A stretch of DNA of 64,000 nt from an uncultured bacterium (GTDB lineage: Bacteria; Bacillota; Clostridia; Lachnospirales; Lachnospiraceae), in assembly GCA_905215625.1 (NCBI GenBank), contig CAJMQQ010000001.1, forward strand, positions 45,719-109,718, read 5' to 3'. Of this stretch, positions 24,926 through 35,700 are shown one piece after another. The first letter of the stretch is position 1; the number at the start of each line of letters is the position of its first letter. The position numbers and the translations under genes were made by a program. The notes beneath the pieces are model-generated. The model searched no databases, was not told where the DNA came from, and saw nothing but the letters and a program-made list of their open reading frames with translations.

Positions 24926-27900
24926 CTACGAATACACCAGTTCGGTTCTGCTTCCCTTTCCTCCGCTTTCTGCAGGTTTTACCAGAAGTTTTACCGGCAT
25001 CTGATTCTGGATCCGTTCTACATGGGTAATCAGGCCAATGGCCCTGCTGCTTAAGCTGCGCAGATGCTCCAGGGCCTCCATTACCACATCCAGTAAATTG
25101 TCGTCTAAGGTGCCGAATCCCTCATCCAGGAAAAACAGTTCCAGGGAGGCATGGCTGCTTAGCTGGATCTGGGCTGAAAGGGCCAGGGCCAGAGAAAGAG
25201 AGGCCAGAAAAACTTCTCCGCCGGACAGCGTATTGACTGCCCTCCGGATCCCGCCGTTTTTAAAGTCTACAATCTGAAAATATCCCTGCTCATTGCACTG
25301 TAATTCATAAGTTCCGCAGGAAAGCTGGTAAAGGAGTACCGACGCCTCCCTGGAAACGTACTGGAGTTTTTCCTTTGCCGCATATTCCACAAACCGCTTT
25401 CCTTTTATCAGACCTTCCAACTGTGAAACCAGCGCCTGCCGATGCTCTTTTTTCTCGTATTCCCTAAGCAGTTTTTCTTTTTCTTTTAAGCGGAGCTGCC
25501 CCTGGGCCACGCTGTCTAAAAGGCGTATTCCTTCTGTCCGCTTTTCTTCCAAATCCCGTTCCATCTGCTGAACTGCCGCTGTTACTTTCTGCCACTCTGT
25601 CTCATCCAGCGTCTGTCCCTGTATCTGGTTCTTTTTTTCCTCTAACTGACTGGAAAGAGCTGCTGTTTCCTCTCTGTACCTGCGGATTTCTTCTTTTAAC
25701 TGTTCTGCCCTTTCTGGTTCCAGTTCCCAGGTTTCCAGAACTGTTTCCATGTAACTGTCTGCTCCTGCAAGTTCTTCTTTCAGTCTGGGACAATTGGAAA
25801 TTCCTTGAAGAAGCTGGCTTTTTGCCTCTTCCCAGGCCGTTTTTGCATAGACGGCCCCGGCCTCTGCCACTTTTACGGCTTCTTTTGCTTTTGTCTCTGC
25901 CTGTCTTCTTCTTTCAAATTCTGCCTCTGCCTGTTTTCCTGCTTTCTGGATGGTTTCAATTTCTTCTGAAATCTTATCCAGCTCTTTCTGGCTTCCCTTC
26001 TCCTGTCCAATCAGCCGTACAATTTCTGCCTGAAGCCGGAGCATGGCTGTTTCCGTCTCTGCCTGCCTGGTCTCAAGTCTGGCTTTACAAAGTTCTAATT
26101 CCATTGTTTTGCGGCTGATCGCTTCCAACTCTTCCTGAACGTTTCCCGTTTCCCGTTCTGCTCGTTCCAGTTCTATACGAAGGCGTTCCGACTGCCGATC
26201 CATGTCTTCCACCTGCTTCTGCATGGTTTCAAACGTCAGGCCGGAAAACTTTCGTTTCTCCTGGTTTTCTTCTGACAGCCGCTTTAACCGGATGGTCCAT
26301 TCTCTTCTCTTATCAGAAAGTTCTCTCAGATGGTCTTCTGCTGTCTCCAGCTTTGCCTTTCCAGCAGACCATTCCAACTGAATCCGGGAAATTTCCTTCT
26401 GTAATCTTTCTTTTTCCTGCTCAAATTGTTCTATCTGGCGGGAAGAATCTTTCGTTTCCGTCTCCCAGTTTCCATCCCCCTGGGGAACGCTGGGCAAATC
26501 ATGGCAGATGAAACCGCAGACCGGACATGGCTCTCCTTCTTTTAGCGTGCTTTTCAGTGCCTTTGTCATCCGTTCCTGCTCATCTTTCCAGCATCCGGCA
26601 ATTGCTTCTGACAGCCGTTCCTCCTGCTTTTTCATCTGATTCCATTCCTGTTCCAGTCCCTCTATTTTTTTAATCAGGCCAGCCCGCAAATCCTCTGCCT
26701 TTTTTTGTTCCTGACCATTTTTCTGAAGTTCCCGCTCTGTTAATTCTCCCTCCTGGATGTTCTTTCTCAGGCTGGTGCTGACCCTGTTCTGTTCCTGTCT
26801 GTCCAGAAGATCGTTCTGTCTTTTGACCGCTGTGCTTTTCTGCTTTAGACAGGTGGATTCCCTCAGTTTTACTTCTGACAGTTCCTGGCTTAGTTCCTGC
26901 ATCTGTACGCTTCGTTGGTTTTGTTCCTGCCATAGCCTCTCCAGTTCCAGATTCTTTGGAAGCGCCAGTTCGGCTTTCTGCTTTTTGTCTAAAAGTTCCG
27001 GTATCCTGGCTTCATCCTGTTTTGCTTCCTTTAAAATATTTTCGGCCGACTCTCTTTTTACTTCTGCCAGGCTGGCTTCCTGCATTCTAGCTTCAAGAGC
27101 AGAAAGTGCCGCCCCAAGTTCCTGTTCTTTCTGTCTGCAAAGCTCTTTTACCGGTTTTATAGACTGTATTTCTTCTGCCAGCGCCAGTTTGTTTTCCCAG
27201 TCTAAAACCTGGCTGTTCCTTGCCAGAAGTTTATTCAGCCGGCGTTCATAAAGGGACTGTTCTTCTAAAAGCTTCCTAAGCGCCTGCTTTTCTTCCAGAA
27301 CCTGTTTCAACTGCTCTGCAGTTTCTGACAAGGCCTGGTATTCCTGTTCCCACTTTGTCCTATTTTCCCTTCTTTCCTCCAGGATTTCTTTGGAAATCTC
27401 TTCATATCCAGACAGACGGCCCCGTAAATTTTCGATTTCATGGCTAAGAATCTTTTTTTCTTCCCCTATCCGTTCCGAAAGCTGTTCTCCGTATTCTTCC
27501 AGGTGGAACAAACGTTCTAACATTTCGTTCCGCTCTTTTCCTGTAAGCATCAAAAACTCAGAGAACTTTCCCTGTGGAAGAACGACAGTCCTTAAAAAAT
27601 CCTCTTTTTTTAATCCTATCAGCTTTTCGCAGGCTTCGTTTACGGCTGACGTCCCTTCTTCTAAAATCTCTATCCGACCGTTCCGATTCTCTTTTAACAC
27701 GCTTTTGGAAATGGGTTTCTTTGATGCGTCTTTATTTTTTACAAACGTGCGATCCACCTGGAATATCCTGGGATTCGGACTGGAAATCTGAAAGACCAGA
27801 GAAACGTTTGCCTGGCGGACTTCTTCTCCGGAATTTACAAATCCGTTGCTTTTACGCGCCAGGTCTCCGTATAACGCCAGGGTAATTCCGTCTAAAATCG

Positions 27901-28027
27901 TAGATTTACCGCTTCCTGTCGGGCCGAAAATCCCAAAAATCCCTTTGGAGGACAGTTCTTCAAAGTCAATGGTCTGGGCTTCTACAAAGCTGTTTAATCC
28001 TTTAATTGTCAGTTTTAACGGCTTCAC
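24926..28027 (-). CDS. sbcC: Exonuclease subunit SbcC
   Basis: A 1033-residue SMC-like ATPase of the SbcCD (Rad50/Mre11) nuclease, which opens hairpins and processes DNA ends. Walker A is GPTGSGKST at 35-43; two long coiled coils rich in E, K, Q and R flank a zinc hook CPVCG near the middle; the ABC signature is LSGGEVFLASLSLALA and Walker B is LFFLDEGFGTLDDN. Length is normal. The start overlaps the sbcD stop in an ATGA, so the two are translated together. Confidence 0.95.
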   Translation of the reverse strand: MKPLKLTIKGLNSFVEAQTIDFEELSSKGIFGIFGPTGSGKSTILDGITLALYGDLARKSNGFVNSGEEVRQANVSLVFQISSPNPRIFQVDRTFVKNKDASKKPISKSVLKENRNGRIEILEEGTSAVNEACEKLIGLKKEDFLRTVVLPQGKFSEFLMLTGKERNEMLERLFHLEEYGEQLSERIGEEKKILSHEIENLRGRLSGYEEISKEILEERRENRTKWEQEYQALSETAEQLKQVLEEKQALRKLLEEQSLYERRLNKLLARNSQVLDWENKLALAEEIQSIKPVKELCRQKEQELGAALSALEARMQEASLAEVKRESAENILKEAKQDEARIPELLDKKQKAELALPKNLELERLWQEQNQRSVQMQELSQELSEVKLRESTCLKQKSTAVKRQNDLLDRQEQNRVSTSLRKNIQEGELTERELQKNGQEQKKAEDLRAGLIKKIEGLEQEWNQMKKQEERLSEAIAGCWKDEQERMTKALKSTLKEGEPCPVCGFICHDLPSVPQGDGNWETETKDSSRQIEQFEQEKERLQKEISRIQLEWSAGKAKLETAEDHLRELSDKRREWTIRLKRLSEENQEKRKFSGLTFETMQKQVEDMDRQSERLRIELERAERETGNVQEELEAISRKTMELELCKARLETRQAETETAMLRLQAEIVRLIGQEKGSQKELDKISEEIETIQKAGKQAEAEFERRRQAETKAKEAVKVAEAGAVYAKTAWEEAKSQLLQGISNCPRLKEELAGADSYMETVLETWELEPERAEQLKEEIRRYREETAALSSQLEEKKNQIQGQTLDETEWQKVTAAVQQMERDLEEKRTEGIRLLDSVAQGQLRLKEKEKLLREYEKKEHRQALVSQLEGLIKGKRFVEYAAKEKLQYVSREASVLLYQLSCGTYELQCNEQGYFQIVDFKNGGIRRAVNTLSGGEVFLASLSLALALSAQIQLSSHASLELFFLDEGFGTLDDNLLDVVMEALEHLRSLSSRAIGLITHVERIQNQMPVKLLVKPAESGGKGSRTELVYS

Positions 28028-29247
28028 GTTTTCCCTCCTTCCGGCTTCTGGCTCAATTCTAAGAGCAGATCTAACAGTTCTTCATCCGGATCTGCCCCGC
28101 CGTTTTTTCCACGGTAATATTCTGTAAAAAGTTCTTTTAAGTCTTTCTCTTTCATAGCGTCCGCAGGCTGTTTTTCTCCTGCCTTTCCCACTGGAATGGG
28201 ACGGATTTCCAGCAAATCTTCTTTTAAAGACTTCATCGTCCGGATTTCATCCTGCCGGATATATCCCCGTTCTGTTTCAATTTCCAGATACACCCAGGAG
28301 TCTTCCATGCCATGCTCCGTACACATTCCAATGGCTTGTTCCACGCTTTCTGCACGCCAGATCTGGATAGACTTATATACCGTAAGAGGAATTTCTTTTT
28401 TTACAAACGGCATTCCCGCATGAATCTCAATCAGAATACACTGCCGCCTGGCGCCTGCTTCGTTCCGGTGATAGGCCATCGGCGCCCCGCTGTAAAACGC
28501 CCTTCCATTGGTATGGGGGACCTGCTGAGGCTTATGGATATGACCTAAAGCAATATACTGGGCCTTTTGGGGCAGACAGCTTCCATCTGCTACATAGGAG
28601 CCGCCCAGGCTGATTCCCCGTTCCGATCCGCCTGCTGACGCATCCATGGCAAATAAATGGGCGACGGCCAGATTAATGGTATCCTCCCTGTATTTTCCCT
28701 CCAAAGCAGAAAAAAAACGTCCAATTCTCTCTCCATAGGAAAACGCCCGTTTCTCTTCTTCGTCCATTTCCTGGTAAATCACGTCATTCAGCCGCTTTTC
28801 GCTAGGATAGGGAAGCAGGAGAATCACTGCCCGTTCTCCGTTTACTTCTATTTCCACATAGCCTTCTCCGGAATCTATGACCTGATGACGGCCATACGCC
28901 CCTGCTGGAATCACGCTTACAGGCAGGCCCGCCATCAGAATCCCATGCTCCATAGCCAGAGGTCCGGCCGCAGACAAGCGCTCTGGACTGTCATGGTTGC
29001 CTGCAATTACCAGCACCAGCCTTTTCCCCCCTTCGGTTATCTGCTTTAATGTCCGGTAAAATAGTTTTTCTGCTTCTGCAGGCGGATTATAACTGTCATA
29101 TACATCTCCGGCAATAATCACCAAATCAGCCTGTTCTTCTTTTGCAATCTGTGTAAAATCAGAAAGAAACCGGCTTTGTTCATCCAGCCGGCTTCTCCCT
29201 TCCAATGATTTTCCCAGATGCCAGTCTGCTGTATGCAAAATACGCAT
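28024..29247 (-). CDS. sbcD: Exonuclease subunit SbcD
   Basis: A 407-residue Mre11-type metallophosphoesterase. Metal ligands are in HTADWHLGK (5-13), GDVYD, GNHDS and the later GHIHKPQ. The C-terminal capping domain follows. GGAGG lies upstream of the ATG. It pairs with sbcC, which starts within its stop codon. Confidence 0.95.
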   Translation of the reverse strand: MRILHTADWHLGKSLEGRSRLDEQSRFLSDFTQIAKEEQADLVIIAGDVYDSYNPPAEAEKLFYRTLKQITEGGKRLVLVIAGNHDSPERLSAAGPLAMEHGILMAGLPVSVIPAGAYGRHQVIDSGEGYVEIEVNGERAVILLLPYPSEKRLNDVIYQEMDEEEKRAFSYGERIGRFFSALEGKYREDTINLAVAHLFAMDASAGGSERGISLGGSYVADGSCLPQKAQYIALGHIHKPQQVPHTNGRAFYSGAPMAYHRNEAGARRQCILIEIHAGMPFVKKEIPLTVYKSIQIWRAESVEQAIGMCTEHGMEDSWVYLEIETERGYIRQDEIRTMKSLKEDLLEIRPIPVGKAGEKQPADAMKEKDLKELFTEYYRGKNGGADPDEELLDLLLELSQKPEGGKT

Positions 29248-29262
29248 CTTTCATCCTCCACT

Positions 29263-30036
29263 TTATTTTTTTGCACAAACGTCAAAAACCACATAAGCCG
29301 GATATTCCTTCTCCATGTGGTATCCAAGCTTTTTTGCCAGCGCTGCGGAAGCTGGATTATGGGCGTCCCAACTAGGATACAGTCCCCTTTTTTCGCACTC
29401 CAGAATCAGCTTTGCCCCGCAGGATAAAGCCAGTCCCTTTCTCTGAAATTCCGGCAGGGTGTCAATCTGGATTTCAATTCCCTTCCGGCTGATGCAGTAG
29501 GCAGCAGCTCCTGACACCGGGGTTCCGTCTTTTATTATAGCTATGCCCAGACTTTTTTCCGCAAATTCTTCATACGATGGAAACTGGGACACCCAGTCCC
29601 TGGCCCACTCGTGGCTTCTGGCATACTGGTAAATCTCTTCATCCATCGATCTCAGCTCAAATCCCTCCGGCAGGCTTTGGGTAAGCTTTTCCAGATAATC
29701 CAGATCCCAGACGTGCTCTTCTTTCAAAAAGGCATATCGGGTAATCCGCTCTGCCTGACTGCCATAAGTCTGTTCAATTACCCCAGACCAGTCTTCTCCA
29801 TTGGGAACCAGAATCCCTATCTGGGAATGATTGTTTCTCAATTCTTCTAAAAATTTCCTGTCTGCCTTTCCTGCCAGGAAACAAAATTCTCCCAGGCACG
29901 CTGCTGCTGTCTGCGGGGAATTGGGTTTGTCTGCAAACACTTCCCCCATAGTTTTTTCCAGACAGGACTCTACCATAGAATCCTTGTATTCCCGGAACAG
30001 GACTGCTGCAGATTCTGGATCATTTAGTCGTCGCAC
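29263..30036 (-). CDS. GNAT family N-acetyltransferase
   Basis: A 257-residue protein of the GNAT acetyltransferase type (Pfam GNAT_acetyltran). The N-terminal half is a variable helical domain; the C-terminal catalytic half has VSGAAAYCIS, IQIDTLPEFQRKGLA (acetyl-CoA loop Q-R-x-G-x-A) and WDAHNPASAALAKKLGY. Substrate unknown. Its start overlaps the end of the upstream MATE gene by 13 bases, so it is translationally coupled to a multidrug exporter. Sixteen bases separate it from sbcD. Confidence 0.88.
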   Translation of the reverse strand: MRRLNDPESAAVLFREYKDSMVESCLEKTMGEVFADKPNSPQTAAACLGEFCFLAGKADRKFLEELRNNHSQIGILVPNGEDWSGVIEQTYGSQAERITRYAFLKEEHVWDLDYLEKLTQSLPEGFELRSMDEEIYQYARSHEWARDWVSQFPSYEEFAEKSLGIAIIKDGTPVSGAAAYCISRKGIEIQIDTLPEFQRKGLALSCGAKLILECEKRGLYPSWDAHNPASAALAKKLGYHMEKEYPAYVVFDVCAKK

Positions 30037-31415
30037 GCTTCTTCTCTCTCCTTTGTCTTTGGAAGCTCCAACCGTCTAAACAGTTTTGCCAATACCACAA
30101 CTGCCGCTGCGGCTAAAACTGCCTCTGCTGCAAACTGGGCATAAGCCAGACCATACAGCGGGAATAAATAGTTTAAAAGATACAGCGCTGGAATTTCTAA
30201 TAAAATCTTCCGCATAATTGCAAAAAGCAGAGCTTCTTTTCCCATTCCAGTTGCCTGGAACACACCGACAGACATAAAATCCATGCACAAAAATGGAAGT
30301 CCCAGACAGAATCCCCGAAGGAATCTGGTACCGTATGCCACAATGGTTTCATTGTCCATAAACATACGGGTAATGGTTCCTGCACCGACAAAATAAAGGC
30401 CTGCCGCTGTTGTGATAAATCCAAGCGATACCTTCAAAGCAAACTTCAGACTGCCCTTCATCCGTTTATAATTGCCACTGGCATAGGTATAACTGATAAG
30501 AGGCATAATTCCCTGGGACATTCCCATTGCGACATACAGAGGAACCATGTTGACTTTCTGGGTGATGCCCATTGCCGCTACTGCGTCTGCTCCATATACA
30601 GCAGTAAAGTTGTTTAAAATCGTCATTCCGGTTACGTTTAATAAATTCTGGATTGAAGACGGAATCCCTACTCCACATATGCCCAAAACAATCTGCGTTT
30701 TGAAACGGAACATCCTGGGATTGATGCAGACAAATGTGCGTTTTCTCTTCACGATAAGCAGTACAAAGAAATACATACAAGCCGCACAGTTGGATAAAAA
30801 GGTAGCGCATCCAGCGCCAGCTGCTCCCATATTAAGTCCCCAGGGCAAAATGAAAACCGGGTCCAGAATCATGTTTAACAGACAGCCGCTCATAGTTCCG
30901 ATGCTGGCATGAAGGGCTTCTCCTTCTGAACGGACCATATAGGCCATTACCACATTGAGCATAGCCGGAACCGTACCCCAGCTGACCGTCCACATCAGAT
31001 AACCTGCAGTGGCCTCTTCCGTCAAATCGGTTGCCCCTAAAACCGCCATGGCCGGCTGCTTTAAAATCGTATATCCCAGAGAAAATAAAATTCCGCAGAA
31101 CAAGGTACAGTAAAATCCAAATGCAGCGCTTTTTTTCACCATATCGTAGTCTTTCCGTCCCAGAGCCCTGCTCATCATACTGGAACTTCCGACTCCAAAT
31201 AGATTGGTAACCGCATTAAAAGCCAGAAGCATCGGCGCTGCCAGGGTTACCGACGCATTTTGTACCGGATCGTTTAACATTCCTACAAAATAGGTGTCTG
31301 CCAGGTTGTACAACACCATGACTAGAGAACTTAAAATCGTGGGAATGCAAAGCTGCATCACCGCCTTCGGAATCGGTGTCTGTTCAAAAAGGGCTGTCTT
31401 TTGTGTTTTTTCCAT
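30024..31415 (-). CDS. MATE family efflux transporter
   Basis: A 463-residue protein with 12 membrane segments, of the NorM/DinF-type multidrug and toxic-compound extrusion family (Na+ or H+ coupled). Family features are the N-terminal PIPKAVMQLCIPTILSSLV, DTYFVGML and the repeat half beginning GVGIPSSIQNLLN. It is followed with overlap by a GNAT gene. No clear promoter is visible in the 111 bases to uxuA, which are mostly filled by the uxuA terminator. Confidence 0.93.
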   Translation of the reverse strand: MEKTQKTALFEQTPIPKAVMQLCIPTILSSLVMVLYNLADTYFVGMLNDPVQNASVTLAAPMLLAFNAVTNLFGVGSSSMMSRALGRKDYDMVKKSAAFGFYCTLFCGILFSLGYTILKQPAMAVLGATDLTEEATAGYLMWTVSWGTVPAMLNVVMAYMVRSEGEALHASIGTMSGCLLNMILDPVFILPWGLNMGAAGAGCATFLSNCAACMYFFVLLIVKRKRTFVCINPRMFRFKTQIVLGICGVGIPSSIQNLLNVTGMTILNNFTAVYGADAVAAMGITQKVNMVPLYVAMGMSQGIMPLISYTYASGNYKRMKGSLKFALKVSLGFITTAAGLYFVGAGTITRMFMDNETIVAYGTRFLRGFCLGLPFLCMDFMSVGVFQATGMGKEALLFAIMRKILLEIPALYLLNYLFPLYGLAYAQFAAEAVLAAAAVVVLAKLFRRLELPKTKEREEACDD

Positions 31416-31454
31416 TCTTACATTGTAATCCTTTTCATTTATATCTTATTATCC

Positions 31455-31508
31455 AAAAAAACCGCTGCAGAACAGATGATGGACTCATCTATTTACAGCG
31501 ATTTTTTG
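31455..31508 (-). terminator. Terminator of uxuA
   Basis: Nested hairpin: outer stem CGCTG/CAGCG (31463-31467 with 31496-31500) and inner AGATGA/TCATCT (31474-31479 with 31485-31490). Seven A residues at 31455-31461 give the minus-strand T-run. The plus strand also has seven T residues (31502-31508), so it may act both ways. Confidence 0.85.
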
Positions 31509-31526
31509 TGTTCTCAGCTGATCTGA

Positions 31527-32612
31527 TTACTTTTCAGCATCCAGTTTATCCAGCATATCCCAGACACCCAGCATATACATGATTCCAAGTGCACGATCGT
31601 ATAAACCGTAACCTGGACGTACATTGCCAGGACCTTCATCCCACAGATGACGTCCATGATCCGGACGGATATAGCCTTCAAATCCACAGTCATGGTATGC
31701 TTTCAGAATATCCAAAATTCCGGTATCTCCATCGCAGTCACGATGGCTTGCCTCTGAGAAGTCTCCGTTTTCAAAATGCTTTACATTGCGGATATGAGCA
31801 AATGCAATGCGGTCGCAGTGCTTACGGATAATCGAAGCAACGTTGTTCTTCGGATCTGCATTTAAACTGCCGGAGCACAGGGTCAGACAGTTATAAGGAT
31901 CGTCTACCATTGACAAGAACCGGTCAATGTTCTCAGAACAGGTCAATAGACGCGGCAGACCAAAAATATCCCACGGCGGATCGTCCATATGAATTGCCAT
32001 CCGGATGTCGGTTTCATGGCAGACTGGCATTAATGCCTCCAGGAAATATTTCAGATTCTCCCACAATTTTTCTTTTGTTACCGGCTTATAAGCAGCAAAC
32101 AGCTCGTCCAGCTTTGCCATACGCTCCGGCTCCCATCCTGGGAAGGTCAGACCATTTAAATTGTTTAAAATATAATCTGCCATTTCCTTTGGATCGTCAT
32201 GGATACGGCTTGCCTCATAATATAAAGCAGTTGAGCCGTCTCCTACCGGATGGAATAAATCGGTACGAGTCCAGTCAAAAATCGGCATAAAATTGTAACA
32301 GATTACTTTTACTCCAAATTTCGCAAGATTGCGAATTGTCTGAATATAATTTTCAATGTACTTATCACGGGTCGGCAGACCAATCTTAATGTCATCATGC
32401 ACATTTACAGACTCAACTACATCCATATTAAATCCGTATGGTTCCAGCTGCTTCTGCACTTCTGCAATTTCATCTACTTCCCATACTTCACCTGGCATCT
32501 TGTTGTGTAATGCCCAGACAATGCTGGTTACTCCAGGGATTTGTTTGATGTCAGAAAGCTTGATCTTGTCATTGCCTTCTCCATACCAGCGAAAACCCAT
32601 TTGCATTGGCAT
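31527..32612 (-). CDS. uxuA: Mannonate dehydratase
   Basis: A 361-residue enzyme that dehydrates D-mannonate to 2-keto-3-deoxygluconate in glucuronate catabolism; it is a metal-dependent TIM barrel. Signature stretches are MGFRWYGEGND at the N-terminus, VICYNFMPIFDWTRTD, AIHMDDPPWDIFGLPR (partly quoted) and GYIRPDHGRHLW. The start ATG at 32612 has GGAGG 7 bases upstream; a frame 7 codons longer has no such site. It stands alone with its own promoter and terminator; uxaC, uxuB and kdgK are not in the window. Confidence 0.95.
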   Translation of the reverse strand: MPMQMGFRWYGEGNDKIKLSDIKQIPGVTSIVWALHNKMPGEVWEVDEIAEVQKQLEPYGFNMDVVESVNVHDDIKIGLPTRDKYIENYIQTIRNLAKFGVKVICYNFMPIFDWTRTDLFHPVGDGSTALYYEASRIHDDPKEMADYILNNLNGLTFPGWEPERMAKLDELFAAYKPVTKEKLWENLKYFLEALMPVCHETDIRMAIHMDDPPWDIFGLPRLLTCSENIDRFLSMVDDPYNCLTLCSGSLNADPKNNVASIIRKHCDRIAFAHIRNVKHFENGDFSEASHRDCDGDTGILDILKAYHDCGFEGYIRPDHGRHLWDEGPGNVRPGYGLYDRALGIMYMLGVWDMLDKLDAEK

Positions 32613-32656
32613 AAGAATTCCTCCTTTTATCAATAATTTAAATCCAGTAATTATTA

Positions 32657-32665
32657 TTATAACAC
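32657..32665 (-). promoter_or_regulatory. Extended -10 promoter of uxuA
   Basis: TGTTATAAT on the minus strand (32665-32657), about 45 bases before the ATG. A TTGGAA lies 15 bases upstream, too close for an ideal -35, so the extended -10 is the main evidence. Confidence 0.65.
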
Positions 32666-32719
32666 AAAAACGGAAGTTCCAACAGCAGATTTTTATTTAT
32701 TTTTTAATACTGGAAGTTT

Positions 32720-35700
32720 CTACAAAAATTCGAACAGACTCATCTGATGAACTTTGTCTTCTTTTACCGGTTTTCCTGCTTTTTCAACGCAGCAAAACGA
32801 TTCTGGAATCTCCTGTAAAAATGGAGACGGCCTGCCGGAATAGGTCAGAATCAGTTCTTCTTTTGCCCTCGTCATTCCTACAAAGAACAGACGCCGTTCC
32901 TCTTCCCTGTCGGCTATATGTTTCTCTGTCTCCAGCGGAATTTTTCCTTCATTGACACCGCAGATCAGCACAGATGGAAATTCCAGGCCTTTGGAGGCGT
33001 GAAGCGTCATCAGGCTTACGGCATCGGATACATACGTCTTTTCTTTGCACCTTCTAATGTCCCCTTCTTCCGTTAACGTCATAGCGTCCAGGAATTCCGG
33101 CATGGTTTTATAAAATAGGGCTGCGGAACGCAGCTGTTTCAGCGCTTCCATGTGAGATTTGCTTCCAAATTCTTCCATCCACACATCCAGCATTTTTGCC
33201 GGACTCTTCCGCTTTATTTTAGGAAGCATTACCTCCAGGGCCTGTTTCTGTACACTTTCTGCAAGTTGATCTCCTTCCAGTTCCCAGAGCAGGCTGCTGC
33301 ACGTTTCTGCTGCCTGCAAATCTTCCGGATTCTGTGCATAGCGGAAAAAGGCCAGAGCGCCCTGCACTGCCGGATCGGATAAAAACTCATCCTGTCCGGC
33401 TATGGTATAGGGGATTCCTTCTTTTTGCAGACATTTTTCCAGAACGGCACTCTGATGCCTGGTCCGATAAAGCACCGCAATCTCCCCAAAACTCCGGACC
33501 CGCATCCCATCTCTGGTTCTGGCATTTTCTGCTGCATCCAGCATATCAATGCCTCCTGTCATCCGGTTGATTTCCTTTGCAATAAAGACTGCCTCAGAAA
33601 AATCCCCTTCCGTCTCAACGATGCGTATGCGCTGTTCCCCATTCTGATGGGCAGTCCAGGTTCTGGGGGAGCCATGATTGTGTGAAATCAATGCAGCGGC
33701 AGACTGGACAATGGCCGGAGCAGAGCGATAGTTGTCTTCCAGGCGGATTTTCACCATGTCAGGAAACTGTTTTTCCAGGTTCCCGAAACAGTTGGCATCC
33801 GCTCCCCTAAATCCATAAATGGACTGATCGGGATCGCCGATTACAAACAGTTCTCTTCCCTTCTGGTTCCACTTCAGAAGCAGCTTAAACTGGAGCGGGC
33901 TGACATCCTGATATTCATCGACAAAGAGATAGGAAAACTGTTTACTGCAAAATTCTTCCCCTGCTTCTAAAAGCTTCAGAGTTTCTATAAGCAAATCATC
34001 ATAGTCAAACAGGCCTTTTTCCTTCAGCAGCTTCTGATAATAATCTGCTGCCTCTGGTCTGCCCTCAAACAGCGTTTCCGGAGTCTGTCCTTCCCACCAT
34101 CCATTTTTATGCCTGGACACCTCTCTTAAAAACTGTTCCGGACGGCAGGACAGTCCAAACTGGCTGACTGTCTCCTTTGCTAAAAGAAGCTGGGTTCTGG
34201 GATCTGCAATGAGACACGTCCCGAACCGTTCTTTTAATCCATTCAGGCAGATGGAATGAAAGGTTCCAATCTGCATTTTGTTCAGGCTTCTGCTGCTTCC
34301 CAGTTCTTTTTTCAGACGTTCCCTCATCTCTGACGCCGCTTTGTTGGTAAATGTAACGGCTGTAATCTCCGACGGTTTTCCCTTCCGGTTCTGCAAAAGC
34401 CAGAGAATCCTTAAAACCATTGTCCTGGTCTTTCCAGTTCCAGGGCCAGCAAAAACTGCAACTGCCCTTCCAGGCGTTTCTATGGCTTCCTTCTGGAAGG
34501 AATTGGGAAGTAAATCGTCTGTCTTTTCTAAAACTTCCGGCGCCCTTCCAGTCTCTTCCTGGTCTTTTAACTGCGCCGGATCCGGCCATTCTTTCTGTCC
34601 TGCGTCTTTTTGTTCTGCGGCCTTTTTTTCGATTCCAAAAGAAGCAAATAAATCCATTTGTCCTTCTGTCCCGCTTAATTCTTCCGGCGAAAACAGACGG
34701 ATGGTTCCGTATTCTCCATCAAAGCCCGGTATTTTTTCTACACATCCTTCTCTGAGGCGGCGGATTCCCTCTGCTATGCGCCGCCCTGCCGTTTCTTCAA
34801 TCTCAGCAAGCGGCGTTTCCCGTAAAATCACAAACTCAGGGCCTAAGGTTTTTAACAGTTCTTCGTATTGCTGCTGTACTTTTACACTGGCAGACGATCG
34901 CCCGGTACAAGAGGCGATGACTTCCCCAAGAGGCACCAGGCTTTCAAAGGGCTTTGCTCCCGGCCTTACAAAACCTTCTGCCCGGTCGGAGAGTTGTTCG
35001 GCCCGATTCGCTACTCCAATGGTTATCTTTTTCCCGCACACCGGACATTTTCCCCCATATTTTGCCGTCTGTGAGGGCGTCAGGCACAAATGGCATTTCC
35101 GGTGTCCGTCCATGTGGTATTTTCCCTCTTCCGGGAAAAATTCAATGGTTCCTTCTAAGCCGTCTCCGGTCTGAATTGCCTGGTAAAGCCCGTCATAACT
35201 CATGGGAATCTGAAGGAGATTGGCTTCCCTTCCCAGCTTTGCCGGAGAATGGGCGTCTGAATTGGATACCAGCTGATAAGAGTCCAGCATGGACAGTCTC
35301 CAGTTCATCGGTGGATCCGAGGACAGACCGGTCTCCATTGCGTGAATGTACGGGGTCAGATCTCCAAAGCACTCTTCTACCGTATCAAATCCGGAAAATG
35401 CTCCAAACAAAGAAAAATGAGGCGTCCAGATATGAGCCGGAATATAAATGGACTGAGGCGACAGTTCCAGCAGAATTTCCAGAAGATCATGGCAGTCCAG
35501 GCCTAAAATCGGGCGTCCGTCTGAATGGATATTTCCAATGGTCTCTAATTTTGCAGACACTTTTTCTGCGTCTTCCAGGCTTGGCAGAAGAATCAGGCTA
35601 TGTACCTTCCGCACCTTGCCATCTTTTTTATAAATGGAACTAATCTCTCCGCTGACTGCAAAGTGCACCTCTTTTGCCCCTGCGGTCTGATCCTTCACTG

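Noticed and set aside
24926..29247. sbcCD as a phage-defence (Gabija- or Wadjet-like) pair
   Set aside because: The zinc hook CPVCG, SMC-type signature, Mre11 metal motifs and gene order are those of ordinary SbcCD.
34278..35174. A 298-codon plus-strand frame opposite the EndoQ/helicase gene
   Set aside because: Composition is the mirror of the real gene (Ser/Pro/Phe rich), with no start signal and no known motifs.
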